The notes under the pieces: model-generated | Databases searched by the model: none | What the model saw: the letters and a program-made list of their open reading frames with translations, nothing else | What the model was told of the DNA's origin: nothing | Shown here: one piece after another, positions 38,810-49,200 of the stretch | Layout of the letters: each line of letters opens with the position of its first letter | How positions within the stretch are numbered: position 1 is the first letter of the stretch | Translations under genes and position numbers: made by a program | Assembly (NCBI RefSeq): GCF_019145475.1 | Contig: NZ_JAHTKI010000007.1 | Coordinates: 183,606 to 247,605, forward strand | DNA from: Pseudomonas botevensis | GTDB taxonomy: Bacteria; Pseudomonadota; Gammaproteobacteria; Pseudomonadales; Pseudomonadaceae | DNA: 64,000 bases | Direction: 5' to 3'

Positions 38810-39865
38810 ATGCCTCAGTCCCGCCGCTACTTGCTTATCAGCCTTGGCCTCGTGCTGGTGCTCGTCGTTGCCTGGTTGTCCTTGCGCAGCACCGCGCCGG
38901 TGGTGCCCGAAGCCATCAAGCATGGCTACAGCGAAGCCTTGTCCGCCACTCGCGCCGGGCAGCCGGGTGCGGCGCGGGTGCTGTACCAGCAATTGGGCCG
39001 TCCGGATCTGTCGGTCAAGCGCCGCGTCTGGCTGCACGCCGAATTGCCCAACTACCCGAGTCCGCAGGCCCTGAAACTGGCGGACGCCGATCTGCAGAAC
39101 GAAGCGGTCGACGTGCGACTGGCGGCAATCAAGAGCGTGGTCGGACTGGTGCCGGGCGGTCCGCGCAGTCTGTTGCTCGGGCCATTGCTCGACGATGAGG
39201 ACCAGGGCGTGCGGTTTGCCGCCATCAATGCCCTGCTCGGCTTGTCACCTGACGAGCTCGGGCTGTATTTCGCGCCGCTGCAACAAGCCATCGACGGCTG
39301 GGAGCAAGTGTTGAAGAGTCAGCCGCCCAGCGCGGCGAACTTCGCCCAACTGGCACGATTGCACCTGCATAATGCTGAGTTCCAGCAGGCGCAGGAAGCG
39401 CTGGATCAAACCCTGAGTCTGGAGCCCGGCAACCTGCCGGCGCTGGTGATGCAGATCGATGTGCTCGACCGACAGGGTCAGAGCGATGCCGCCCGCCAGT
39501 TACTGGCCAAGCAACTGAAGGCCCAGCCCGACTCGGCCTATCTGCAACATGCCCTCGGTCTCTGGCTGTTGCACCATGACCAGCGCGAATACGCCCTGCT
39601 CGGCCTGTCGAAAGCCGTCGAGCTGGAGCCTGACAACAAGGATTACCGCTACGACCTCGCCACCACCTTGCACGATGCAGAGGAACTGGAAGCGGCGCAG
39701 AAGCAGTTGCAGGAAATCGTCCAGCGCCATCCGGCTGACCGCAAGGCGCGGGTGCTGCTGATCAATTACTGGAAGGAAAGCGGCCAGTTGCAGAACGTGC
39801 AGATTCTCCTGGCCCAGCTTGAGCAAATGAATCCGGACGACCCGGCGCTGCAACAGGGACTTTGA
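38810..39865 (+). CDS. TPR/HEAT-repeat membrane-anchored protein
   Basis: A 351-residue protein with one N-terminal helix (about 7-24), a HEAT-like segment (about 80-150, LADADLQNEAVDVRLAAIKSVVGL ... QGVRFAAINALLGLSPDE) and a run of TPRs (about 175-345, with NFAQLARLHLHNAEFQQAQEALDQTLSLEP type units). ATG 38810 is chosen because the hydrophobic anchor starts there; 38750 is in frame but unsupported. Probably a periplasm-facing scaffold. No operon partner. Confidence 0.7.
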   Translation: MPQSRRYLLISLGLVLVLVVAWLSLRSTAPVVPEAIKHGYSEALSATRAGQPGAARVLYQQLGRPDLSVKRRVWLHAELPNYPSPQALKLADADLQNEAVDVRLAAIKSVVGLVPGGPRSLLLGPLLDDEDQGVRFAAINALLGLSPDELGLYFAPLQQAIDGWEQVLKSQPPSAANFAQLARLHLHNAEFQQAQEALDQTLSLEPGNLPALVMQIDVLDRQGQSDAARQLLAKQLKAQPDSAYLQHALGLWLLHHDQREYALLGLSKAVELEPDNKDYRYDLATTLHDAEELEAAQKQLQEIVQRHPADRKARVLLINYWKESGQLQNVQILLAQLEQMNPDDPALQQGL

Positions 39866-40004
39866 GCACTTTCGACAGCCTTCCCGACACATCCGCGAAG
39901 AAACAGCGGAACCGTCATCTCGGCCAAGGGTCAAGTGAACAGGCAACCCGACTCAGCGTTTGCCGTCCGTTGCCTCGACTCCCTGGTCATGAGAGGGCCA
40001 TTTT

Positions 40005-41507
40005 TTGACGACATCCAATGTGTTCAACAGTGAAAAAGCCAGTACCGGCATCGAAGGTCTGGACGACATTCTGGCCGGAGGCCTGTCGCGCGGTCATGTG
40101 TTTTTACTGGAGGGCGAACCCGGCACCGGCAAAACCACCATCGCGTTGCAATTCCTTCAGGCTGGCGCCCGAGCCGGCGAACGCTCGCTGTACATCACGC
40201 TGTCGGAAACCGAGCGCGAATTGCGTCAGGGCGCGGCGTCCCACGGCTGGGAGCTGGACAACAACATCGAGATCTTCGAGCTGACGCCGCCGGAAAGTCT
40301 GCTCGACGCCGAACATCAGCAAAGCCTGCTGTATTCGTCCGACCTGGAACTGGGCGAAGCGACCAAACAGATTTTCGAGGTGGTCGAGCGTTTCAAGCCG
40401 ACCCGGGTCATTCTCGACAGCCTGTCGGAAATTCGCCTGCTGGCGCAAAGCTCCCTGCGCTACCGCCGACAGATCCTGGCGATCAAGCATTACTTCTCGC
40501 GCTACGAAGCCACCGTCCTGCTGCTCGACGACCTGACCACCGAGTTGCTGGACAAGACCGTCCACAGCGTCGCCCATGGGGTGATCCGCCTCGAAGAACT
40601 GACACCGAATTACGGCGCCGAGCGTCGGCGAGTCCGGGTGATCAAGTATCGCGGCCAGAAATATCGTGGCGGCTACCATGACTTCACCATCCTGGCAGGT
40701 GGCGTCCAGGTGTTCCCGCGACTGATCGCGGCGGAACACCGTGGTGAATATGCGCGCGTGCAGATGAAGAGCGGCATCGCGGAAATGGATGCCCTCCTGG
40801 GCGGCGGCATCGAGACCGGTTCCAGCACATTGATTCTCGGCCCGGCGGGGACCGGGAAATCGCTGATTTCGATGATTTTCGCCACCGCCGCCGTGGCGCG
40901 CGGGGAAAAAGCCGCGTTGTTCGTCTTCGACGAGGAACTGGGGCTGCTGTTCGAACGCATGAAGAATATCGGCATCGACCTCAAGGCCCTGCTCGACACC
41001 GGCAATCTGCTGATCGAACAAGTGGACGCGGCGGAACTGACCCCCGGCGAGTTCTCGCACCGGGTACGGCGTGCCGTCGACGAAGGGCAGATCTCGACCG
41101 TGGTTATCGACAGTCTCAACGGCTATCAGGCAGCCATGCCGGAGGAAAACGCGCTGGTGCTGCACATGCACGAACTGCTGCTGTACCTCAATCGCAAGGG
41201 CGCTGCGACCTTCATGACGGTCGCCCAGCACGGTCTGGTCGGCGACATGATGGCCCCGGTCGACATCACTTATCTGGCCGACACGGTGATTCTGCTGCGC
41301 TACTTCGAGGCGCTGGGCAAAGTGCGCCGGGCGATTTCGATCATCAAGAAGCGCACCGGCAGCCACGAATCGACCATCCGCGAATACCGCATTTCCGCGC
41401 AAGGCATGACCATCGGTGAACCGCTGGAAACCTTCCAGGGCGTGTTGCGCGGAGTACCGACCTATCTCGGTGCCAGCAGCCCGCTGCTCAAGGACGAAGG
41501 CCTGTGA
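40005..41507 (+). CDS. Two-domain KaiC-family ATPase
   Basis: A 500-residue protein with two RecA-like KaiC domains: Walker A GEPGTGKTT (37-45) and GPAGTGKS (279-286), each followed by a Walker B-type region (VILDSLSEIR and VVIDSLNGYQ). The two-domain length fits cyanobacterial KaiC, but no kaiA or kaiB is present. The start is TTG 40005 with GAGAGGG seven bases upstream. The stop overlaps the GTG of the kinase gene (GTGA), so both are made together. Likely a kinase-linked signalling ATPase for stress response; a clock role is not implied. Confidence 0.9.
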   Translation: MTTSNVFNSEKASTGIEGLDDILAGGLSRGHVFLLEGEPGTGKTTIALQFLQAGARAGERSLYITLSETERELRQGAASHGWELDNNIEIFELTPPESLLDAEHQQSLLYSSDLELGEATKQIFEVVERFKPTRVILDSLSEIRLLAQSSLRYRRQILAIKHYFSRYEATVLLLDDLTTELLDKTVHSVAHGVIRLEELTPNYGAERRRVRVIKYRGQKYRGGYHDFTILAGGVQVFPRLIAAEHRGEYARVQMKSGIAEMDALLGGGIETGSSTLILGPAGTGKSLISMIFATAAVARGEKAALFVFDEELGLLFERMKNIGIDLKALLDTGNLLIEQVDAAELTPGEFSHRVRRAVDEGQISTVVIDSLNGYQAAMPEENALVLHMHELLLYLNRKGAATFMTVAQHGLVGDMMAPVDITYLADTVILLRYFEALGKVRRAISIIKKRTGSHESTIREYRISAQGMTIGEPLETFQGVLRGVPTYLGASSPLLKDEGL

Positions 41508-43174
41508 GTGTCAGCGTGCCGCTGTCTGAAAGGGCACTGATCCTCGCGCCCCTGGGTCGTGACAGCCAGATTGCCCAGATGATTCTGGGTGAAGCGGGCT
41601 ACGGCGGGGTGATTACCCGCGACCTCGGTGGTCTGTGCAATGAGCTCGCGCCCGGCGCGGGGCTGCTGCTGATCGCGGCGGAGGCGCTCAACGGTCCGGA
41701 TCTGGAAACCCTGTTGCTGTACCTGGAACAACAACCAGCGTGGTCGGATCTGCCGATTGTGTTGCTGACCCACCATGGCGGCACCGAGCAAGGTCCCTCT
41801 TCCAAACTCAGCAAATCCTTGGGCAACGTGACCTTTCTCGAGCGCCCTTTCCACCCGGCAACCCTCGTCAGCCTGGTGTCGACGGCCCTGCGTGGTCGAC
41901 GACGGCAGTACGAAGCGCGCGACCGGCTGATCGACCTGAGCGAAAGCGAACGGCGCCTGCAATCGACGCTGGAAACTCTCGAACAACAGGTCGAAGAACG
42001 TACCGCGCAACTGCGGCACAACGAAGAAGCCCTGCGCCAGTCGCAGAAAATGGAAGCGGTCGGTCAGCTCACCGGCGGTATCGCCCACGACTTCAACAAC
42101 ATGCTGACCGGGATCATCGGCAGCCTCGAACTGTTGCGTCGACGCCTGGCCCGTGGCCGTACCGACGACCTCGACAGCCTGATCGATCTCGGCGTGACCT
42201 CAGCCAACCGCGCCGCCGGCCTGACCCATCGCTTGCTGGCGTTTTCCCGCCGGCAGTCGCTGGACTCCAAAGCCGTGCAGATGAACACCCTGGTCCTGTC
42301 GATGGGTGAATTGCTGCAACGCAGCCTCAACGAAAGCATTCGGCTGGACATGCAACTGGACGACAATCTGTGGGTCGCCGAGGCAGACCCCAATCAACTG
42401 GAAAGCGCCCTGCTCAACCTGGTAATCAATGCCCGGGACGCCATGCCCGACGGCGGCAGGCTGAAAGTGGCGACTGCCAATCAGGTACTCGATCCAGTCT
42501 TCACCGAGGCCTACAGCAACCTCGAACCTGGCGACTACGTGGTGCTCAGCGTCAGCGACAGCGGTTGCGGCATGCCGCAGAGCGTGATCAACCGCGCGTT
42601 CGACCCGTTTTTCACCACCAAACCCATCGGCCAGGGCACCGGCCTGGGCCTGTCGATGATCTACGGTTTCAGCAAACAGTCCGGCGGGCATGTGTCGATC
42701 GACAGCGAAATCGATCAGGGCACCACGGTCAAACTGTACTTGCCGCGTTTTCGCGGTGAAGAGCTGCCTGACACGCCTATCGACAGCCAGCAAAGCCCCG
42801 ACGCACTGGATGGCGAAACCGTGTTGATCGTCGAAGACGACCCGGCCGTGCGGGTGCTGGTGAGCGCAGTGTTGAGTGAGTTGGGTTATGCGTTTGTAGA
42901 AGCGAGTGACGCCGATGGCGCCGTGCCGATACTGGAGTCAGCGCAGCGCATCGACCTGTTGATCAGTGACGTCGGCCTGCCGGGAATGAACGGGCGGCAA
43001 CTGGCGGAAATCGGCCGGCAACACCGGCCTGAGCTGAAAGTGCTGTTCATCACCGGTTACGCCGAACACGCGGCGGTACGCGGTGGCTTCCTCGATCCGG
43101 GGATGCAGATGATCACCAAGCCGTTCACCTTCGATTTGCTGACCGCCAAGGTGCGGGAAATGATCAAAACCTGA
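41504..43174 (+). CDS. Hybrid histidine kinase with N-terminal pseudo-receiver
   Basis: A 556-residue cytoplasmic sensor kinase. Order: receiver-like domain (about 10-130) in which the phospho-acceptor region reads LLLIAAEAL with no aspartate; coiled coil (about 135-180); HisKA with H195 (GGIAHDFNNML); HATPase_c (about 290-425, NLVINARDAMPDGG and GTGLGLSMIYGF); C-terminal receiver (about 440-555) with LLISDVGLPG. Starts with GTG inside the kaiC stop. The pseudo-receiver may contact KaiC, as SasA does through its own N-terminal domain; this is inference. Confidence 0.88.
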   Translation: MSVSVPLSERALILAPLGRDSQIAQMILGEAGYGGVITRDLGGLCNELAPGAGLLLIAAEALNGPDLETLLLYLEQQPAWSDLPIVLLTHHGGTEQGPSSKLSKSLGNVTFLERPFHPATLVSLVSTALRGRRRQYEARDRLIDLSESERRLQSTLETLEQQVEERTAQLRHNEEALRQSQKMEAVGQLTGGIAHDFNNMLTGIIGSLELLRRRLARGRTDDLDSLIDLGVTSANRAAGLTHRLLAFSRRQSLDSKAVQMNTLVLSMGELLQRSLNESIRLDMQLDDNLWVAEADPNQLESALLNLVINARDAMPDGGRLKVATANQVLDPVFTEAYSNLEPGDYVVLSVSDSGCGMPQSVINRAFDPFFTTKPIGQGTGLGLSMIYGFSKQSGGHVSIDSEIDQGTTVKLYLPRFRGEELPDTPIDSQQSPDALDGETVLIVEDDPAVRVLVSAVLSELGYAFVEASDADGAVPILESAQRIDLLISDVGLPGMNGRQLAEIGRQHRPELKVLFITGYAEHAAVRGGFLDPGMQMITKPFTFDLLTAKVREMIKT

Positions 43175-43180
43175 AGTAAC

Positions 43181-43213
43181 GTATCGATCCCACGCTATTC
43201 GTGGGATCGATAC
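43181..43213. terminator. Perfect hairpin between converging signalling genes
   Basis: GTATCGATCCCACG (43181-43194) and CGTGGGATCGATAC (43200-43213), a 14-base perfect stem with a 5-base loop, between the hybrid kinase stop and the response regulator stop. No T-run, but the position suggests a bidirectional transcript end. Confidence 0.65.
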
Positions 43214-43222
43214 GGCAGTGAG

Positions 43223-43600
43223 TCACGCCAGCAGTTCCTGAATCTTTTCCTGCAACACGTCCAGATCGAACGGTTTTTCCAGAATCGGCGCCCTGCGGGT
43301 GATCGGGCTGCCGGTCTCGCGGATTTCCTGCGGATAGCCGCTGATGAAGATCACTTTGAGGTCGGGGCGCAACTTGACGGCGGGTTCGGCGATCTGCACG
43401 CCGGAGATGCCGCCAGGCAGTCGAAAATCGGTGATCAACATGTCCAGGTGCGGCTTGCTGGCGAGAATCTCGAAAGCCTGTTCACCGTTTTCCGCCTGCA
43501 GCACGCGATATCCCTGCCCCGACAGGAAATCCGCCAGCACCATCAAGATAACCGGTTCGTCCTCGACGATGAGTACTACATCTTGTGCATCTACGCTCAT
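43223..43600 (-). CDS. Single-domain response regulator
   Basis: A 125-residue stand-alone receiver: acidic pair IVEDE (11-15), phospho-acceptor D58 (LITDFRLPG), and lysine in EKPF near residue 107. No output domain. ATG 43600 has AAAGG about 7 bases upstream; upstream in-frame sequence is not similar to receivers. Downstream of the REC-kinase gene by 44 bases, so it is a likely phosphate acceptor for it. Confidence 0.85.
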   Translation of the reverse strand: MSVDAQDVVLIVEDEPVILMVLADFLSGQGYRVLQAENGEQAFEILASKPHLDMLITDFRLPGGISGVQIAEPAVKLRPDLKVIFISGYPQEIRETGSPITRRAPILEKPFDLDVLQEKIQELLA

Positions 43601-43644
43601 GGGAAGCCTTTGTTCGGTCAATAGCTGCTGATACGACCGTGCGG

Positions 43645-44859
43645 TCAATCAGAGGTTGCGTTTGTTTCGCCGATTTCCTGGAGCGGCAGACAAACGCGAA
43701 ACAGGGCGCCCTCGTTGATCCTGCTTTCGACGACGATGGAGCCGCCATGGGCGGCCACGATCTGCTCGGAAATGAACAGACCCAGCCCGAGTCCGGCGAC
43801 CACCGTCTTGGCGGAAACCCGTTCGAACTGTTGAAAAATACGCTTCTGGTTTTCCTCGCTGATGCCGATGCCACGATCCTGGACCTCGACCCGCGCCTCC
43901 TCTCCTGCGCAATACACCCGCACCTGGATCGGACTCTTGCCGCCGTAGCGCAGGGCGTTGGTCAACAGGTTAGTCACCACCTGCTCAATGCGGAACTCGT
44001 CCCAATGCCCATATACCGGCTCCGGCGCGCTGAAGCTGACCTCGGTTTCGGCGGCCTCGATCTGCTGCGCGAAATTCTGCAACAGATGCTCCACCAGTTG
44101 CGTCAGGTCGAAACGGCTCGGGCGGATCGACAGCTTGCCGGTGCGGATCCGCGACACATCGAGCATGTCCTCGATCAGCCGAATCAGGCTTTTGATCTGC
44201 CGCTCGTCGCGGTCGACCATGGCCTGCATTTTGTCGAGGGTGAACGCCGCGGCGTTGTCCCGGGCCAGATGCATCTTGCGCAGCTGAGTTTCGAGGATAA
44301 GGCCGTTGAGCGGCGTGCGCACTTCATGGGCGACGATCGACATGAAATCGTCGCGCATGCGCACCGCCTGCTCCAGCTCAAGTTGAGTGCTCTGTAACTT
44401 CTGCAGCAGCGCTTCCTGCTCGCGGCGACTCTGCTCCAGGGCCTCGACCTGCTGTTTCATGGCCTTGCTCTGGCGATACAGGTCGACAAAGACGTTGACC
44501 TTGCTTTTCACCGCATGGATATCCAGCGGTTTGTGCAGGAAATCCACCGCGCCGCTTTCGTAGCCCTTGAACGCGTAGTTCAGCTCACGGCCGGCGGCGC
44601 TGACGAAAATGATCGGAATGTTCTTGGTTTTCTCGGTGCCGCGCATCAACTCGGCCAGTTCGAAGCCGTTCATGCCGGGCATCTGCACATCGAGAATGGC
44701 CATGGCGAATTCGTGTTGCAGCAGCAGCGAGAGCGCTTCGTCCGCCGACAGCGCCTTGTAGACCGTGCGGTCCTCACGCTTGATCAGCGCTTCGAGGGCC
44801 AGCAGGTTCTCGGGCAGATCGTCGACGATCAGCAGTTTGGCTTGGATATTACTCAGCAT
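43645..44859 (-). CDS. REC-HisKA-HATPase kinase
   Basis: A 404-residue protein: N-terminal receiver with D57 (AILDVQMPGMNG), coiled coil (about 130-170), HisKA with H178 (SIVAHEVRTPLNG), and HATPase_c (about 285-395, with GLGLGLFISEQIVAAHGG). It overlaps the cheB end by seven bases. The receiver-first order suggests it takes phosphate from the large hybrid kinase upstream and relays it further. Confidence 0.88.
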   Translation of the reverse strand: MLSNIQAKLLIVDDLPENLLALEALIKREDRTVYKALSADEALSLLLQHEFAMAILDVQMPGMNGFELAELMRGTEKTKNIPIIFVSAAGRELNYAFKGYESGAVDFLHKPLDIHAVKSKVNVFVDLYRQSKAMKQQVEALEQSRREQEALLQKLQSTQLELEQAVRMRDDFMSIVAHEVRTPLNGLILETQLRKMHLARDNAAAFTLDKMQAMVDRDERQIKSLIRLIEDMLDVSRIRTGKLSIRPSRFDLTQLVEHLLQNFAQQIEAAETEVSFSAPEPVYGHWDEFRIEQVVTNLLTNALRYGGKSPIQVRVYCAGEEARVEVQDRGIGISEENQKRIFQQFERVSAKTVVAGLGLGLFISEQIVAAHGGSIVVESRINEGALFRVCLPLQEIGETNATSD

Positions 44860-45446
44860 GCGATTCGTTCCAGCTCGACAAGCAGACGGCCGATGCCGTG
44901 AATGGGAAGAATGTGATCCGGTTGATGCATCTTCAGGGCCGCCGTCGGCATGGTCGAAACCTGGGCATCGGCGGGGTCCTGGACGATGGTCAGCCCACCC
45001 AGTCGTTTGACCTGCGCCAGGCCTCGGGCGCCGTCGTGATTGGCGCCGGTCAGCAGCACGGCGGCCAGCGCCGGGCCATAGACATCGGCGGCGGACTCGA
45101 ACAGGTAATCGATCGAAGGACGGGAATGATGCAGGCGATCTTCAAGGCTCAGCGACAGGCTGCGATCCTGCTCCACCGACAGGTGATAGCCCGGTGTGGC
45201 GAAGTACACCGTACCAGCGCTGATGTCCTGTTTGTCGACCGCCTCGACCACCGGCAGCGCCAGGCGCCGGGTAAACACCTCGGCCAATTGGCTGCGACGC
45301 TCATCCGGCAAATGCAGCACGACGATGATCGGCAGCAGGAAACCTTCTCGCAGCGGACTGAGCAACGTCAGCAAGGCCTCGACGCCACCGGCGGAAGCCC
45401 CCACCACAATCGCCTCGACCCGAGGCAAATCCACTGCGCCGTTCAT
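44853..45446 (-). CDS. CheB-type methylesterase without receiver domain
   Basis: A 197-residue protein containing only the CheB catalytic domain: Ser18 in GASAGG (16-21), His45 in VVLHLPDERRS and Asp138 in LTGANHDGA. Full CheB has an N-terminal receiver of about 150 residues, missing here. ATG 45446 overlaps the cheR stop. With the preceding CheR it could reversibly methylate or deamidate a non-chemoreceptor partner. Confidence 0.88.
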   Translation of the reverse strand: MNGAVDLPRVEAIVVGASAGGVEALLTLLSPLREGFLLPIIVVLHLPDERRSQLAEVFTRRLALPVVEAVDKQDISAGTVYFATPGYHLSVEQDRSLSLSLEDRLHHSRPSIDYLFESAADVYGPALAAVLLTGANHDGARGLAQVKRLGGLTIVQDPADAQVSTMPTAALKMHQPDHILPIHGIGRLLVELERIAC

Positions 45447-46258
45447 GATTTGCGATAGATCCGTTCTTGTTTGACCAGCGGTACGAACTGGCTGGCATAG
45501 CTGGAAAAATCCAGGGTTTCCTTGCTGCCCAGCACCAGAAAGCCACGATGGCACAACGACTCATGAAACAATCCGAACGCCCGATCCTGTAATTTTTTAT
45601 TGAAATAAATCAACACGTTACGGCATGAAATTAATTGAGTTTCGGAGAATACGCTATCGGTCGCCAGGCTATGATCGGCGAACGTCACGTTCTCGCACAG
45701 GCTCTTGTCGAAAATCGCGTAGCCGTAGGCTGCAGTGTAGTAGTCGGCAAACGAACGCTGGCCGCCGGCCTGCTGGTAATTGGCGGTGTAGGCGCGAACG
45801 TTCTCCATCGAGAAAATCCCCTGCTTGGCCTTCTCCAGCGAGCGTGGGTTGATGTCGGTGGCGTAGATGATCGTGCGGTCGAGCAGGCCTTCCTCGCGCA
45901 ACAGAATCGCCATCGAGTAGACCTCTTCGCCGGTGCTGCAACCGGCGATCCAGATCTTGATCGACGGATACGTCTTGAGCAGCGGCACCACTTCCTGGCG
46001 GATGGCCAGGAAGTGCGAAGGGTCGCGAAACATCTCGCTGACCGGGATCGTCAACAATTGCAGCAACTGCATGAACGCGGTCGGGTCATGCAGGACCTTT
46101 TCCTGCAATGCCGAAATGGTCGCGCATTCGAACTGGCTCAACGCATGTTGCACCCGACGCTTGATCGACGCGCCGGAGTAATCGCGAAAGTCGTAGCTGT
46201 ACTTGAGGTAAATGGCCTCGATCAACAAGCGCAATTCGATTTCGGTATTGGGTTCCAC
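45443..46258 (-). CDS. CheR-type methyltransferase
   Basis: SAM-dependent methyltransferase, 271 residues, with a helical N-terminal domain (about 1-75) and a SAM-binding domain containing WIAGCSTGEEVYSMAILL and ATDINPRSLEKAKQG. The usual beta-subdomain that reads receptor tails is short. The start is taken as the GTG at 46258, overlapping the TAG stop of the large kinase (TAGTG); a GTG at 46285 would add nine residues inside that gene. Confidence 0.88.
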   Translation of the reverse strand: MEPNTEIELRLLIEAIYLKYSYDFRDYSGASIKRRVQHALSQFECATISALQEKVLHDPTAFMQLLQLLTIPVSEMFRDPSHFLAIRQEVVPLLKTYPSIKIWIAGCSTGEEVYSMAILLREEGLLDRTIIYATDINPRSLEKAKQGIFSMENVRAYTANYQQAGGQRSFADYYTAAYGYAIFDKSLCENVTFADHSLATDSVFSETQLISCRNVLIYFNKKLQDRAFGLFHESLCHRGFLVLGSKETLDFSSYASQFVPLVKQERIYRKS

Positions 46259-49200
46259 TAAATCCGTTCCATCTTCGGTAACCACACACGAATCAGCGAG
46301 AACAGGCGATCCAGGTCGATGGGCTTGGCCAGGTAATCATTGGCGCCGGCCTGCAGGCAGCGCTCCTGATCGTCCTTCATGGCCTTGGCCGTCACCGCGA
46401 TGATCGGCAGCTTGCGCCAGCGCGGGTCCTTGCGGATCTCGATGGTGGCTTCATAACCATCCATCTCCGGCATCATCACGTCCATCAGCACCAGGTCGAT
46501 GTCCTCGACTTCATTCAATCTTTCAATCGCCTCACGGCCGTTACGGCCGATCACCACGACTGCGCCTTTGGTTTCCAGGGCACTGGTCAGGGCGAAGATG
46601 TTGCGTACATCATCGTCCACCAGCAGCACTTTGCGACCTTCGAAGACCTTGTCGCGGCTGCGGGCGGTCTTGAGCATCTTCTGCCGTTCATGGGACAACT
46701 GCGATTCGACTTTGTGCAGAAAGAGTGTGACCTCATCGAGCAACCGCTCTGGCGAGCGCGCGCCCTTGATGATGATCGAGCGCGAATACTTGCGCAGGTC
46801 GGCCTCTTCGTCGCGGGTCAGGTTGCGCCCGGTGTAAACGATCACCGGCGGGAACGAGCAGATGTCCTCGGTGGACATGCGCTTGAGCAGGTCGTTGCCG
46901 AGCATGTCCGGCAGCTTGAGATCGATGACCATGCAATCGAACATCGTGGTGCGCAGCAGTTCCAGGGCATCTTGTGCCAGGCCGACGGCGGTGATTTCGA
47001 TGTCCTCGTCGCCGATCAGCCGCGCGATGCTTTCGCGCTGCAAGTCGTCGTCCTCGACCAGCAGCACCCGCTTGACCTTCTGGGTCAGCTTGGCTTCGAG
47101 GCGGGCGAACACATCCTTGAGTTCCTCGCGGGTGGTCGGTTTGACCGCGTAACCGATGGCGCCCATGTGCATGGCCGCTTCGACGCGATCCTCGACGGAA
47201 ATCACATGCACCGGAATGTGCCGGGTCTCGGCGTGTTCCTTCAGGCGTTGCAGCACAGTCAGCCCGGAATGGTCCGGCAGGCGCATGTCCAGCAGGATCG
47301 CGTCCGGCACAAACTCTTTCGCCAAGTCATACCCTTCATCCGCGCCGTGGGCGACCAGGCACTGGTAACCCAGTTCATGGGCCAGGTCATAAAGGATGTG
47401 AGCGAAGTTCGGCTCGTCCTCCACCACCAGGATGCAACGGCTGTCGAACGGCGCTCTGGCGCGGTCGTCATTGAAACGCGGGATGTCGACGTCCGGCAGT
47501 GGCGAAACCGGCGCAGCGGCGACCACCACCGGTTTGGCTTCCGCCGGGCTGAAGGTCAGCGGTGCGACCGGCGTGTCACCCGGCTCGCTGTACTGCTGCG
47601 GCAGTACCAGGGTGAACACGCTGCCCTGCCCCGGCGCGCTGCTGACGCTGATCGAACCGCCCAGCAGCGCCGCCAGATCCCGGGAAATCGACAGGCCCAG
47701 CCCGGTGCCGCCGTATTTGCGGTTGGTGGTGCCATCGGCCTGGCGGAAGGCTTCGAAAATGCTTTCCTGCTGATCCGCCGCGATGCCGATCCCCGAGTCG
47801 CGCACGATAAACGCGATGCGCTCGTGTGGCTGTCCGGCGATGGTCAGGCTGACCGTGCCGTGCTCGGTGAACTTCACCGCGTTGGACAGCAGATTCTTGA
47901 TCACCTGCTCCAACCGCTGCCGGTCGGTGAACAGGGTGATTGGCGCATCAGGCTGCAAATCGACGGTGAAGGTCAGTTGCTTGTCCGCCGCCAACGGCTC
48001 GAACACCCCGCGCAGGCCATCGGCCAGACGCGCGACGCTGGTGTTCTCGGCAATCACTTCCAGCTTGCCCGCCTCGACCTTGGAGATGTCGAGAATATCG
48101 TTGATCAGGTTGAGCAGATCGTTGCCGGCGGAATAGATCGACTCGGCGAACTTGACCTGTTCGGCGCTGAGATTGTCCTGGGGGTTCTCCGCCAGCAATT
48201 TGGCGAGAATCAGCGAACTGTTCAGCGGCGTGCGCAGTTCGTGGGACATGTTGGCGAGGAATTCGGATTTGTACTTGCTGGAGCGCTGCAACTCTTCGGC
48301 GCGCTCTTCCAGTTGCGCCTGGGCCTGATTGAGCTCGGTGTTCTTCTGATCCATGGCGTCGCGCTGCTCGGCCAGGGTCTGCGCCTGCTCGGCGAGTTGT
48401 TCGTTGGTCTGCTCCAGCTCGACTTGCTGGGTTTCCAGATGCGCCTGGGACTCCTTGAGAATCCGCGATTGCTCTTCCAGTTCCTCGTTGGCGGTCTTCA
48501 GTTCTTCCTGCTGCACTTGCAGCTCTTCGTTGAGCTGCTGGGTTTCAGCCAGCACTTCCTGAAGGCGCTGACGATAGCGGGCCGCCTCGATGGACGTACC
48601 GATGTTGCCGGCAATCAGCTCCAGCAACTCGATGTCGCGGTCGGTGAGCGGGCGCAGGAAACCCAGTTCGATCACGCCGTTGATTCGGTCGTCATCGCTG
48701 GTCGGCACCACCAGAACGCTGTGCGGCAGGCCTTCGCCGAGTCCCGAGCTGACCTTGAAGTAATCGGCGGGCACCGAGTCGAGACGGATCAACCGCGCCT
48801 GTTGCACGACCTGACCGACGATACCCTCGCCGCTGTAGATCGATTGTTCCTGTTGTTCCTGCTCGCGTGAGAAGCCGTAAGTCGCCACCCGTTTCAGGCC
48901 GCCGTGATCCTCGCGCACATACAGTGCCGCCACCGCAGTACCCAGGTAATGGGCACAGAATTGCAGAATGTTGCGCCCCAGCAGGTTCAGGGTCAGTTGC
49001 CCCAGCACCTGTTCGGCCAGTTCAGTCTGGCCGGTACGCAGCCAGGCCTGTTGCTCCAGGCGATGGGCGCTGGCTTCCTGCGCGGCGAGGTTCGCGCCGT
49101 AGTTCTGGGAGAGATTGAGCAGATCGCGACGGCCGATGTAGGCCAGCAAGCCGCTGATACCGGCAATGAACAGCAGGTACAGGCTGATGCTCCAGATAGT

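Noticed and set aside
40005..41507. A circadian clock system
   Set aside because: KaiA and KaiB are absent and KaiC homologues are widespread outside clocks; only a signalling ATPase is supported.
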